DNA from: Tritrichomonas musculus
Lineage: Eukaryota > Parabasalia > Tritrichomonadida > Tritrichomonadidae
Reading direction: 5' to 3'
DNA: 64,000 nucleotides
Assembly (NCBI GenBank): GCA_039105265.1
Contig: JAPFFF010000031.1
Location: forward strand, 1,426,001-1,490,000
The notes under the pieces are model-generated. The model did not search any database. It was not told the origin of the DNA and saw only the letters and a program-made list of their open reading frames with translations. The translations under genes and the position numbers were made by a program. Positions 21,121 through 30,752 of the stretch are shown here, piece after piece (the stretch's first letter is position 1; the number at the start of each line of letters is the position of its first letter).

Positions 21121-21331
21121 CGGCTCTGTTTAATAATGCTCTAACTTTCATGCATTGATCATATTTATTTTGAATTCTTGCACGACTAAGTTTTCCTTTC
21201 TCCGTTGTTGGTTCAGGTTGACTTAATACTTTTCTATAATATTGAAGACGTGAATTTATGAGTTTCAACGTTGGAGTAGCAAATGTTTTTCTTTCATGTC
21301 GTTGTTTAAGAGGTGGTAAGGTTTGAGACAT
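21101..21331 (-). CDS. Small basic Maverick protein, unknown
   Basis: A 76-residue, lysine/arginine-rich, helical protein. It overlaps the 3' end of the convergent MAFGSWFK gene by 20 bp. Its ATG is preceded by the Maverick start motif (21332-21353). Its basic charge would suit DNA or virion-core binding, but no family is recognised. Confidence 0.5.
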   Translation of the reverse strand: MSQTLPPLKQRHERKTFATPTLKLINSRLQYYRKVLSQPEPTTEKGKLSRARIQNKYDQCMKVRALLNRAVKNLYL

Positions 21332-21353
21332 ATTTTTATTATGTGATAAAAAA
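21332..21353 (-). promoter_or_regulatory. Maverick gene-start motif
   Basis: On the minus strand TTTTTATCACATAATAAAAA lies directly before the ATG of the small basic gene. Confidence 0.45.
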
Positions 21354-21435
21354 TTAAAAAATTAAAAATAAACTAAATAATTATTTTATCATTCATGAAA
21401 TCATCAAATATCTTTAATTTAATTTATTTTAAAAC

Positions 21436-23076
21436 ATGACTGAAACATTATTTAATAACACAGATGGAATAATTTCATATGTGACAAGTAAGATAGAAAA
21501 GTATGAACCGAATAGATTTGAGGAACAAGTGAAATATTATATAAATCATTATTGTGAAAAATATTTGAAAGTGAAAATTCCAGCTCAACATATAAACAAT
21601 TTCTATATAATTCATTACTTAACCATTCGTGATATAGTAAAGGATGAAGAACGTAGACGTGAAGTAGAAATGGAACGTGAACGAATGGCAGATTATGATG
21701 TAGCAGTGAGAATAGCAAGAGAGGATTTATTGAGTAAAGTATATAAAAACCAAAATGAAACAGGTAAAAAAGCGGCATATGATTTAAAATCATTTCGACC
21801 ATTACTTGAAGAGGACAAACGGAAAATATATGAAGAATATAAGAAAGCATGGGATGAAGCACACCCAGAGGAAGAAAAACCCAAAAAACCTAAGGAGAAA
21901 TCATTTAAGGAAAGGTTGGATGAATACGTAATTTTACATAATGGAGATAATGAACTTTTAACATTTGAGGATTTTGAAAAGTTGACAGCAGGATGGAAGA
22001 AGAGAGGTAAAAAATCTTTAGAATCATGGTATAAAGAATATCAGGATAAATATTTTCAACAACCAGAGGCAACGATAGAAATACCAAATGTAGAATTAAC
22101 GGGATTGTTTGGATTTAAAGGTAAAGATAAAATTAAAGCTTTAAAACTACTTAATCCAGAACTGAAAGAAGAAAAGGGAAAAATACCTTCATCATTTCCG
22201 TTAAAAGAAAATATTAAACGTTTTCAATTACATAGAGTTGCAGAAAGAAACACATGGATGATTGATTTAATGGAAATATATATTAAGAAAAAACAACCGT
22301 TAAAATATTTAATTGCAATTAATGTGAACACTAAATATTTATATGCACAAATTTTAAATGTGATGCTTTCAAAAACAGAATTTAGTAAAGATGAATTAAA
22401 AGCGACAATGTCATATTTACGAGCATTACAAAAATTAATTGATAAAGGAATGAAGGTGGAACATTTAATCGGCGATGGTGAAGGTGCGTTTAATTCAAAA
22501 TTGGCGCGTGAATCATTTTATAATTCACGAGGAATTGATTTTAAACCAGTAGCTAAACAACCTAAAGGTGCTTATCCTGATTTTATGCCATATGAACAGG
22601 AGAAAGCAAAGAAAACAGACCCCTTACATTCAAGTTTAGGAATTGTTGATCGAGTAATTAGAACCATTAGAGATATGGCGTATAATATGAATATTGGCGT
22701 AATAGCTCCTGAAGTAATGGATGAAATCGTAAATCAATACAATAATGCACCACATAGAGGATTAAGTAAATGGGCAGGTTTTAGTGTAACACCAAAGATG
22801 GTAAATGATGACCCAGAACTTGAAAATTATATTGTGAGGAGAATATTGCAAGCTAATTGGGAAATTAAAAATAACGTTGAATTTAATATTAATGATGGTG
22901 TAAATGTAAAAGTTTATAATATGACTAATAACAAAATGAAAAGAAGGTCAGTGATAAGACCAGGAGAGTTTAAAGTTATTGGTAAAGAAAATGGATTATT
23001 TAAAGTTGAAGGAAAACTTAACGGTGTAAGTGGTGAACCTCAATTATTACCAAGATATTTATTAGATCCTATTTAA
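21436..23076 (+). CDS. Maverick integrase (rve type)
   Basis: A 546-residue open frame. The N-terminal 170 residues are helical and charged. The retroviral-type integrase core spans about residues 265-450, with acidic motifs WMIDLMEIYI near 275 and LIGDGEGAF near 345, then the helix SSLGIVDRVIRTIRD and the tail YNNAPHRGLSKWAGFSV typical of rve domains. A small beta-rich C-terminal region (RRSVIRPGEFKVIGK) resembles an integrase DNA-binding domain. Enzymes of this family insert Mavericks and generate 5-6 bp target duplications. The gene ends in a short overlap with the convergent polymerase. Confidence 0.88.
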   Translation: MTETLFNNTDGIISYVTSKIEKYEPNRFEEQVKYYINHYCEKYLKVKIPAQHINNFYIIHYLTIRDIVKDEERRREVEMERERMADYDVAVRIAREDLLSKVYKNQNETGKKAAYDLKSFRPLLEEDKRKIYEEYKKAWDEAHPEEEKPKKPKEKSFKERLDEYVILHNGDNELLTFEDFEKLTAGWKKRGKKSLESWYKEYQDKYFQQPEATIEIPNVELTGLFGFKGKDKIKALKLLNPELKEEKGKIPSSFPLKENIKRFQLHRVAERNTWMIDLMEIYIKKKQPLKYLIAINVNTKYLYAQILNVMLSKTEFSKDELKATMSYLRALQKLIDKGMKVEHLIGDGEGAFNSKLARESFYNSRGIDFKPVAKQPKGAYPDFMPYEQEKAKKTDPLHSSLGIVDRVIRTIRDMAYNMNIGVIAPEVMDEIVNQYNNAPHRGLSKWAGFSVTPKMVNDDPELENYIVRRILQANWEIKNNVEFNINDGVNVKVYNMTNNKMKRRSVIRPGEFKVIGKENGLFKVEGKLNGVSGEPQLLPRYLLDPI

Positions 23077-26000
23077 AATAATCTTCAATGTTTCCTTCTT
23101 CATAAGTTGTTTTTATTTTACGTTCAAATTTCTTTAAAGTTGATACTGTCATATTTTTGTTCATTGAAAAGCATGGTTGACCTTTCGTTAAATCAAACGT
23201 TTGTGTGTTTCCATTAAATAAGGATTCAAATAATTTCATGGGATCATTACCAAATTCTTTGTAGGCGTATTTAATAGAATTTTGCGTCAAACCTTTACCT
23301 CTAATCATATAATCAATTTCTCCGGTGGAATCTTGTAATTTATCTATATACATTTTCTTCATTAGAAAATATGACTCAATAGATTTTGGCATTTCATCAT
23401 GACCGTTAATGGTTGGAAAGTCTGAATGAAATTGACCCAAATTAGAACCGATTAATTCACGATTATATTTTTCTTTAAAACCATTAACAAGTCGTGGTAA
23501 ATCATCAACTTCAATGTGCATTGAATCAGTATCTTGGTAATAAATGTGGCATCCTAAATCAAAAGCTAAACACATTACTTCGTTCATAATTCGTTTTGAC
23601 ATAGAAAGAACTTGAATACCAAGAAGTGAAAAGTTAAAATGATTTTCAATTTGTTTAATAACTTTTACAGCATGAATTGGTGTCTTTTTACCCTCAATTA
23701 ATGTGTCTTCAATAATTTTATTATAGTTTTTGATCCAATATTTCTCAAAATCGTCATCATTCATATATTTAATATCTTTATCAACTGGTTTTTCAATAGT
23801 TTTACCGTAGCATGAATTCATAATTAATTTATATAATTGTTGTAATGGGTTATGTTGCTTCTTATATTCAAGTCTTTTATTAAATATTTTCTTAATTTCT
23901 TTTTGGATTGTATAATCACGTTTGCCTGCCCAATAATAACCACAGATGAATTCAAACTCTATTTTTTGAAATTCAATGAGATCTTCTAATGATATATTAT
24001 CGACAATTATATTTAATGTTTCACCTTCTTTTAAGTTATCGTCATTAAGATTTAATCCGTTTACTTTACGAACAATGAGAGGGAATGGATAATGCTTATT
24101 AACTTTAGTAATTTTGATTTCAACAATGTAAGCACCTTGTTTTGAAAGGAATTCAAGGTTTAATTGTTCAGATTTGATAACTTCAGGTCTACCTTCAACG
24201 GTATATAAACGTGCCATAGCTGAAGGATATAATGATACAGCGTCGAAATCACAAAGTAGCTTTAATATATGCCATTTTTTATTGTAAGCAGTCATGCAAC
24301 GTCCTCCATAAACAGCTTTTGAGCAAAACTTACGAACATGACCACCTAATTTATAAAGGTTACCATTAAGATAATAAACACTTTGATTAAATACTTCATT
24401 AGCGAGTGAAGAAATGGAAATGAAATTAAAAGGGTCAATACTGAAATCTTTAATAAATCCATTTCTGAATTCATTAAATCCAAGTCTAAGGATGTTTACA
24501 TCTTGTTTACAATAAAATTCTGCATATGACCACATGTCGAAATGGTTTTCATCAATTCTACATTTAGGGATTTTATCAATGTTTGATTTAAATAATTCAT
24601 AATCATCTGTTGTCCATTTTTGATCTTCATTTAAGCCTGCATCATTAATTACTCCTTTGTTGGTATTTAATCTTTCAAGTGTGTAATATTTGTATGGGAA
24701 AATTTCTTTTTGAACATTAATACCCAAATTAAACATAGAAGGTAATTGTGAAAGTTTACAATTCAACATTGGCAATGAATCTTTAAAGAAAATCTTTTTA
24801 TCGTTATATTCAACATTTGCTTTCATTAATTTTGTTCCTTTAATTATAGTATTTTTGATATTAACTAATGATGCAAACATTCGAAAATCATATGCTAAAT
24901 TGTGGAAATAAACAACTGCATTATCAGGTAAGAAATCAAGAAATTGTTTATTACATGTTTCACCTTTAAAGCATTCATTAATTTTTCCATTTTGTGATTG
25001 AAGAACACACATAAATGGTTTATGAATATTACCTGAAACGTTGGCTTCAAAATCAGCGTACCAATAAGTAGGGTCTGTTTTGTTTTCGCTTTCTTTAACA
25101 ATTTTTGGAGCTATTAATTTTGTGCAATATTCTGGGTCATACTCTAAATTAATATTTGTTAAATCTTTATCAAATTCATGATAGAAAACTGTTTTTAATA
25201 TTCGATATTGTCCATAAGTGATTGGATTAAAATATCCTTGCTTCATTAATTCACGGACTAAATTTGATGATGAAATATAATATCTGGTTTTCCTCCAATG
25301 GTCACTATTATATTCTTTATCGAATTTATCATCATCAAGATTTTTATGAAGATTTTTGATGTAATAAGTACTAAATGGTGTTTTCTCTTCTATGAAATAA
25401 TGGTCTTCATAAACGTTAAATGTATGGGTTCGTTGAGGTTCAGCATCTTTGACTCCCAAATATGATTTACGGACTTTGTTTTTGCATTGTTGAACCGTTG
25501 TCTTTTTATTTTTTCTATCGCTGCTGTCATCAATATATGATAACTTAATATGTATCTTAAACTCTTGACATATTTTTTCAATTGAACCTTGTGATAAATA
25601 CCTATTATTAATTCTTAATCGTATTTGATTTAAAATATCATCTGAATAATATCCTGTTTGTTTGAGAGCATAAACGAAGCAGCAATCATCCAATTCTTCA
25701 CGTTGTTTAGTTGATTTTGTAATTTTTGCTGGAATTTCAATGGTTTCATATTCTAAATCACCAGTTAAATTATCATAATAACTTCGAGTGAATTCTTTTG
25801 CTTCTTCAAGAACATTTACTTTTTCATCCACTAATGAATCAAATATTTGAAGACGTTTTAAATACTCAATAACTTTTTTAGGTACTTTATCATTAGCTAT
25901 ATAATTAAAGAATGAACCACCAACGTCTTTACGGACCCTATCTTTATGTAAATATTTTGAAAATCTTAATGATGAAAATAATGACCAATCAGGTAATTCA

Positions 26001-26872
26001 GCATTGTCACCACTATTGAATCCCGTAAATTCTGCCGGTATTTCGTCAAGGTCAAATATAAAATGTTCTTCAGTGAAATTTTCCATTAATTTATTATAAA
26101 CTTCAGGTGTTAATGGTTTAGAATGCCATTGACCTTTAACTTTAAATTCTATTTTGTATTTATCCATTGGTAATGGGTCAATGTATTCCTGAAAGAAATT
26201 TTTAAGTAATGGAAACATTAATTTTTTGCCTTTATTGTTTAAAAGTTCAAAATTAATTTCCCAATTAGTAGGTGTTTTATATAATGATTTCATCATGTCA
26301 TCCACTAATGTTTGTTGTTCGTCATCTAATTTTTGCCAATCTTTAAATGATTTAATATTACGTAAATTAATATCTTTTGGTTTTTCTTCCGGGAAAAATT
26401 CCTCATCATTTAATGCATCAGCTGGTGGTGAATTATATAATAAATCACTTCTCCAAAATTCACGAATATCTTTTGAATGCTTCATTAATTCATCAAGAAA
26501 TGAAGAATCTTTTTTATGTAAATCACGGTTGAATTTTTCATGTAAACGTTGACGGTTGAAATCATCAAGTGAATCTTGAATTTTGTATTTATTTAAATTT
26601 TTGAATAAATAATCATCAGAATCTATGTAACGTTTAAGTGGTTTCGGTGATGGAATATTTAAACCTTTCACGAACCAATACATAGAGTTATAATTATTTT
26701 CTCCATCATATCCTTTATTTAAAATATCTGAAACTAACATTTCAATTAAATTTTCACGTAAATCATTTTCATTATCAAATTCATTTTTCCAATCATTAAT
26801 TGTTAAATTTTCATTATATAATAAATTTGATAACTCGATTAATTTATTTGTTGGCGTGTTATCTAACGACAT
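23069..26872 (-). CDS. Maverick family B DNA polymerase, protein-primed type
   Basis: A 1267-residue open frame. The exonuclease motif WYADFEAN lies near residue 605. Polymerase motif A is CDFDAVSLYPSAM near 877, motif B is KLIMNSCYGKT near 1015, and motif C is YYQDTDSMHIE near 1112. The order and wording match protein-primed polymerases (DNA_pol_B_2) of Mavericks, which copy the element from its ends. The long N-terminal half is element-specific; near residue 395 it contains DDCCFVYALKQTGYY, which could belong to a separate cysteine-containing domain. Its ATG follows the Maverick start motif at 26873-26893. Confidence 0.9.
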   Translation of the reverse strand: MSLDNTPTNKLIELSNLLYNENLTINDWKNEFDNENDLRENLIEMLVSDILNKGYDGENNYNSMYWFVKGLNIPSPKPLKRYIDSDDYLFKNLNKYKIQDSLDDFNRQRLHEKFNRDLHKKDSSFLDELMKHSKDIREFWRSDLLYNSPPADALNDEEFFPEEKPKDINLRNIKSFKDWQKLDDEQQTLVDDMMKSLYKTPTNWEINFELLNNKGKKLMFPLLKNFFQEYIDPLPMDKYKIEFKVKGQWHSKPLTPEVYNKLMENFTEEHFIFDLDEIPAEFTGFNSGDNAELPDWSLFSSLRFSKYLHKDRVRKDVGGSFFNYIANDKVPKKVIEYLKRLQIFDSLVDEKVNVLEEAKEFTRSYYDNLTGDLEYETIEIPAKITKSTKQREELDDCCFVYALKQTGYYSDDILNQIRLRINNRYLSQGSIEKICQEFKIHIKLSYIDDSSDRKNKKTTVQQCKNKVRKSYLGVKDAEPQRTHTFNVYEDHYFIEEKTPFSTYYIKNLHKNLDDDKFDKEYNSDHWRKTRYYISSSNLVRELMKQGYFNPITYGQYRILKTVFYHEFDKDLTNINLEYDPEYCTKLIAPKIVKESENKTDPTYWYADFEANVSGNIHKPFMCVLQSQNGKINECFKGETCNKQFLDFLPDNAVVYFHNLAYDFRMFASLVNIKNTIIKGTKLMKANVEYNDKKIFFKDSLPMLNCKLSQLPSMFNLGINVQKEIFPYKYYTLERLNTNKGVINDAGLNEDQKWTTDDYELFKSNIDKIPKCRIDENHFDMWSYAEFYCKQDVNILRLGFNEFRNGFIKDFSIDPFNFISISSLANEVFNQSVYYLNGNLYKLGGHVRKFCSKAVYGGRCMTAYNKKWHILKLLCDFDAVSLYPSAMARLYTVEGRPEVIKSEQLNLEFLSKQGAYIVEIKITKVNKHYPFPLIVRKVNGLNLNDDNLKEGETLNIIVDNISLEDLIEFQKIEFEFICGYYWAGKRDYTIQKEIKKIFNKRLEYKKQHNPLQQLYKLIMNSCYGKTIEKPVDKDIKYMNDDDFEKYWIKNYNKIIEDTLIEGKKTPIHAVKVIKQIENHFNFSLLGIQVLSMSKRIMNEVMCLAFDLGCHIYYQDTDSMHIEVDDLPRLVNGFKEKYNRELIGSNLGQFHSDFPTINGHDEMPKSIESYFLMKKMYIDKLQDSTGEIDYMIRGKGLTQNSIKYAYKEFGNDPMKLFESLFNGNTQTFDLTKGQPCFSMNKNMTVSTLKKFERKIKTTYEEGNIEDYFK

Positions 26873-26893
26873 ATTTTTATATTAGATAAAAAA
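26873..26893 (-). promoter_or_regulatory. Maverick gene-start motif (polymerase)
   Basis: On the minus strand TTTTTATCTAATATAAAAAT directly precedes the polymerase ATG. The same string precedes the gene at 26965-27435. Confidence 0.5.
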
Positions 26894-26919
26894 TTTAAAA
26901 ATAAAAAATTAATTAGATT

Positions 26920-26950
26920 TATTTTTGAGACATGTGATATAAAAATAATT
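26920..26950 (+). repeat. Internal copy of the inner end of the Maverick terminal repeat
   Basis: GATTTATTTTTGAGACATG followed by TGATATAAAA here matches the inner edge of both terminal arms (complement of about 9552-9583; also around 28229-28243). It lies between the polymerase gene and the 156-residue gene, so that gene sits between two direct copies of a start-motif-plus-terminal-edge sequence. Confidence 0.7.
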
Positions 26951-26964
26951 ATTCAATTAAAATT

Positions 26965-27435
26965 TTATTTTAATAATTCCATTATTTCATAATCGTCAAT
27001 ATTTAAAAATCTTTCAACCGTTTCGGGTATATTTTCATCATTAAATAGAAACATAAATTTCTTTTCCATATCGAATTCATGAAGTGTGCAATGCATGAAA
27101 TCCCAAATATTACAATGATGGAATAATTTATTCGGTTCGTTGTCGTAAGCATAAAGAAAATGATAAATTCCGCAAATGAAAGTTAAAACACCGTTAAATG
27201 TACAAACTTCGTTACACTTTTCATTATTTAAAATTCTTTTGGTCAATAATGTATTTTCATTTTGTCGCTTCTCTTTATCATTCATATCAGGATTTACGTA
27301 TTCATAATATAAATCTGTTATTTCATCAGTACGCTTTACAATTTGTTTTAACATTTTACGATTTATTGTTTTATAATATTTATTAATTTGTTTATATAAT
27401 TTATTCATTTTGTCATCAACAATTGATTTAGTCAT
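26965..27435 (-). CDS. 156-residue Maverick protein, unknown
   Basis: A helical, charged protein with GVLTFICGIYHFLYAYDNE in the middle and an acidic end. No family is recognised. It is the last gene before the right terminal arm. Its upstream sequence (start motif, then GATTTATTTT, then the terminal edge) nearly repeats the sequence upstream of the polymerase, suggesting it was added or duplicated by recombination at that repeat. Confidence 0.6.
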   Translation of the reverse strand: MTKSIVDDKMNKLYKQINKYYKTINRKMLKQIVKRTDEITDLYYEYVNPDMNDKEKRQNENTLLTKRILNNEKCNEVCTFNGVLTFICGIYHFLYAYDNEPNKLFHHCNIWDFMHCTLHEFDMEKKFMFLFNDENIPETVERFLNIDDYEIMELLK

Positions 27436-27456
27436 ATTTTTATATTAGATAAAAAA
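27436..27456 (-). promoter_or_regulatory. Maverick gene-start motif
   Basis: On the minus strand TTTTTATCTAATATAAAAAT directly precedes the ATG of the 156-residue gene, identical to the polymerase copy. Confidence 0.5.
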
Positions 27457-27485
27457 TTAAATTAAAATAAAATTAGATTTATTTT

Positions 27486-28220
27486 AGAAGGGGCGAAGCT
27501 CTTCGACCGTTAACCTTTTTCATTTTATGATAGTTATATTGCAATATTAATTATTTATTTATAATGAATACATTTTATAAAATATATTTGAACAAATGTT
27601 ATAAGCATTAATGTGTAAAAAATTCAAGATAATGCTATTTTAAATCAAAAAAATTGAATGAAAAACTTCTTTTTGCTCAGAAAGTAAAAAACATAATTTT
27701 CTATGTGAACTTCAATACGATGTTATAAAACGCAATAAAAATAAATAAAAATACATTTATTAATGTAAGATATAAAATTGTATGCCAATTTATATGGCCA
27801 ATCTTTTGATATCAAAATTATTTCATAATATTTGGCTTTTTTAGAACAAATAATATTAAATATTTAATCAATAATCGAGATTATTTAAAATACAAAAAGA
27901 ATTATCTTTAAATTTTAAGCATATATCCAAAAAACAACGAACAAAAATTAAAAGAAAAAAATTCAATGAATTCAAAAAGTTTGGAAATTTTATAAAATAA
28001 TCATAAAATTTTAAAAAAATTAAACCGTTTTTAATATGGTCAATATTTACTTACACGATTAACAATTCAATGATTTTTATAAAAATAAAAATACCTATAT
28101 CTTTTTTTTCACCATATAAAAATGGATACAATTTGGAAAAATAATCTTAACAGCAAATAAATATAATGATATAAAATTATAAAATGAATCATATTGAAAA
28201 TCAGGAGCTTCGACACTTCT
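27486..28220. mobile_element. 735-bp non-autonomous element with 8-bp TSD
   Basis: The ends AGAAGGGGCGAAGCTC and GAGCTTCGACACTTCT are inverted with two mismatches, and TTTATTTT flanks both sides (27478-27485 and 28221-28228). The interior is AT-rich without a gene. The 8-bp duplication suggests a hAT-type mover. It is inserted near the inner edge of the right Maverick arm. Confidence 0.75.
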
Positions 28221-28267
28221 TTTATTTTTTTGACATGTGATATGAAAATATATGATAAAATAATTTT

Positions 28268-29362
28268 AAAAGGTCATGACACGATTCAAAAATTGATCGT
28301 TTTATTTGAATTTTTTTGAGTGAAAAAATGAAAAGAAAAAAAAATGATCGTAAAATAATTGATAGAAAAAAAATGATAGTAAAAAAATTGAATTAAAAAA
28401 AATATTTTCAATAGAAAAAGTTTATATGACTAAAAAATTTATTTTTTAGATTAATTGTTTAATGATTTAATTAAGGAATGGTTTTTTCAATATCTCTCTT
28501 GCTTTATACAACTTAGATGCTTTATTGTAAATTGATTTTATGGATCTTTTTCAAAATATGAAGATAATTTTGTACAATTTGGACCAATATCATTCACGAG
28601 CTTCTTAAGCAAATTAATATCTTTCAATGACCATGGACATTGCTTCGTAATCTTTTCTTTGTATCTATTTTGAATGTTAGGTACCGTGGCAGGATTGACA
28701 TATATATCTGAGCTTTTACAAATAAAGTTGGACTCTTTGGTAATTTTTAAATTCTTTTTTTCAAGAAATTCGAAGAAATTATGTACATTTTTAGATATAT
28801 TTTTCTTTTTAAAATCCTGAAATATATTGGTTATAAGTGTTTGTGAAAAATCTTCCAATTCTTTGTATAAATTAATTTTGAGTAATTCCTAAGTTTTGGT
28901 TGAATTTTTGAAAGAGAAATCATTTCGTCAAGTATTCGGTATTCTCTCATGAAATATTTTTAATATTATAATTGTTTGAAAAAGTTCAACTTTTTGTGAA
29001 TCCAAATATGCAATATTATGTCTATAAAAAAGCTTTTATAACCAATTATATATTTGAATATTTTAAAAAACAATATAGGATTTTAATTTTTTATCAAGTG
29101 TATTTTTTTTCTGCCCATTAATATTAAATAAATATTGTTATTAGAAGTGGGATATTAGATTTTTTTAGGCCTTTTAAAAAATGGAAAAAACAAATGTTTC
29201 ATGTTTATATTATTTTATTGTATTATAATACCTATAAATATTTTATTGGTATTAAGATTTATGATATATCCAATTTTTTAACGAGATATAAGCATTTATT
29301 TCCCAACTTTTTGATAACCACATCCCACCTTCTCAAAAAGTTTGTTCGTGTCATGACCTTTT
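28268..29362. mobile_element. 1.1-kb element with 6-bp TSD carrying a Myb-like frame
   Basis: The ends AAAAGGTCATGACACGA and TCGTGTCATGACCTTTT are perfect inverted repeats, flanked by AATTTT at 28262-28267 and 29363-29368. Comparison with the left Maverick arm confirms the empty site. It contains one possible gene (28538-28858). Its superfamily is unknown. Confidence 0.85.
28538..28858 (-). CDS. Myb/SANT-like 106-residue frame inside a transposon
   Basis: The C-terminal third reads CPWSLKDINLLKKLVNDIGP then NCTKLSSYF, with the Trp and spacing of a single Myb/SANT helix-turn-helix repeat. The N-terminal part is helical and lysine-rich. The frame ends shortly after the third helix would begin to close, so it may be a fragment. 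Trichomonads have many Myb-like proteins, so it could be a captured host piece. Alternatively it could be a DNA-binding gene of the element, as in Harbinger-type transposons. Confidence 0.5.
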   Translation of the reverse strand: MEDFSQTLITNIFQDFKKKNISKNVHNFFEFLEKKNLKITKESNFICKSSDIYVNPATVPNIQNRYKEKITKQCPWSLKDINLLKKLVNDIGPNCTKLSSYFEKDP

Positions 29363-29413
29363 AATTTTATAATTTGTGGTGAACGTTTATTTATAAAAAT
29401 TTTTTTGATTTAA

Positions 29414-29618
29414 ACCTTGTTCAAAAAACATTACCTCCCTCTCAATTTAAAATATTCATATCTTTATATTTTAAATATGAATTAATTTTTTAAAATTTAA
29501 TTAATATTATGATAATTATCTAATATATTATTAATGAAGAATGATGCAATTAAATTGTATGATAAAAAAGATAAAATGATTTAAAATATGAAATGGAGGT
29601 AAAGTTTTTTGAACTCAG
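29414..29618. mobile_element. About 205-bp MITE in the right Maverick arm
   Basis: Inverted ends GTTCAAAAAACATTACCTCC and GGAGGTAAAGTTTTTTGAAC interrupt a sequence that is continuous in the left arm. The exact edges and target duplication are uncertain; only TTTA repeats clearly at both edges. No gene is present. Confidence 0.6.
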
Positions 29619-29710
29619 TTTATGTGAGTATTCAATTTATCAGACATTTCGGAAATAACGTATTTTTTAAAATTTTATAATTTGTGAGAGTATTCAATTA
29701 ATGCATTTTT

Positions 29711-30752
29711 GGATAGACTTTCTTTTCCCCACTTTTACTAAAATTTCTATTCAATTATTTTTGAATAATTTTTAATCGTCGTGGCCAGACATTTTCCATT
29801 TCCCTTCTCTCCTTATTGAACATATTGTCAGCCACACAATTCTATTTAAAAACAAGACACTACACATTTAATTGTTTAAACGCATTGGAACGCAGAAACG
29901 ATTGAAATACTCAATCTTAATTTTATATCAGAAACGATGATTGCTTTAGTGCATATAAACTTATATTAACAGACTATAGTTTTACAATCATGTATCTTTT
30001 TTATAATACTATTTCTAAATTTGATCACATAATGAACATATAAATTCACGAAAATATAATTATGTACTTGAGATCGCCAATCTACTTTTACAATAGCAAG
30101 AAGAACAAATGAATTGATTTAACTAACTTCATAAGTAAACACATCTTTTTTCTAATTAGTACTTTCATATTTTTAAACTTATATATAAACCATTGAAAAT
30201 AAAATAAATTGAATTATTTTTAATCGTAGATGGTCGGTTTAAAATAATACTTGCTCATTTTTATGGTTTCATATCAGAGGCAACAGTCTTTAAGTTGCAT
30301 TATTTCACCACTTAGAACAAATTTATGAATGAAGCTTTACTGCTAGCAGCGATATTTTCTAGAAAAAATGATTTTTTTAAGATCATCTACCAAAATCCTT
30401 CACTTCTGTAAAAGGTTTTTCATTATCTAAACATCTAAGCAATACAGAAACTGACTTTCATATAAAATAATGGCATTAAATGGAAATATTTCTCATTATT
30501 ATGTTATTATTTTTATTTCCCTACGACATAATTCACTTATGCATTTTTATGCGAAATTTTATGATGCAATATATTAGTAAAAGCACTAAATTTAAAATAT
30601 TTGTTTTATATTTATATGTTAAAATTTTTAAAGTTTTTTTTTAACTTTTTGAGAAAAAATTTTGGTAAAAGTGGGGAAGATTTGAGAGTAGTATTCAATT
30701 TTTATAAATTGAGGGAAAATTCTAGTAAAAGTGGGGAATTTTCGGTCTATCC
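29711..30752. mobile_element. 1.04-kb MITE with 6-bp TSD in the right Maverick arm
   Basis: It starts GGATAGACTTTCTTTTCCCC and ends with the inverted GGGGAATTTTCGGTCTATCC. ATTTTT flanks both sides (29705-29710 and 30753-30758), and the left arm shows the empty site. A TAAAAGTGGGGA phrase is repeated near the right end (about 30665 and 30726). No coding frame is seen. Confidence 0.85.
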
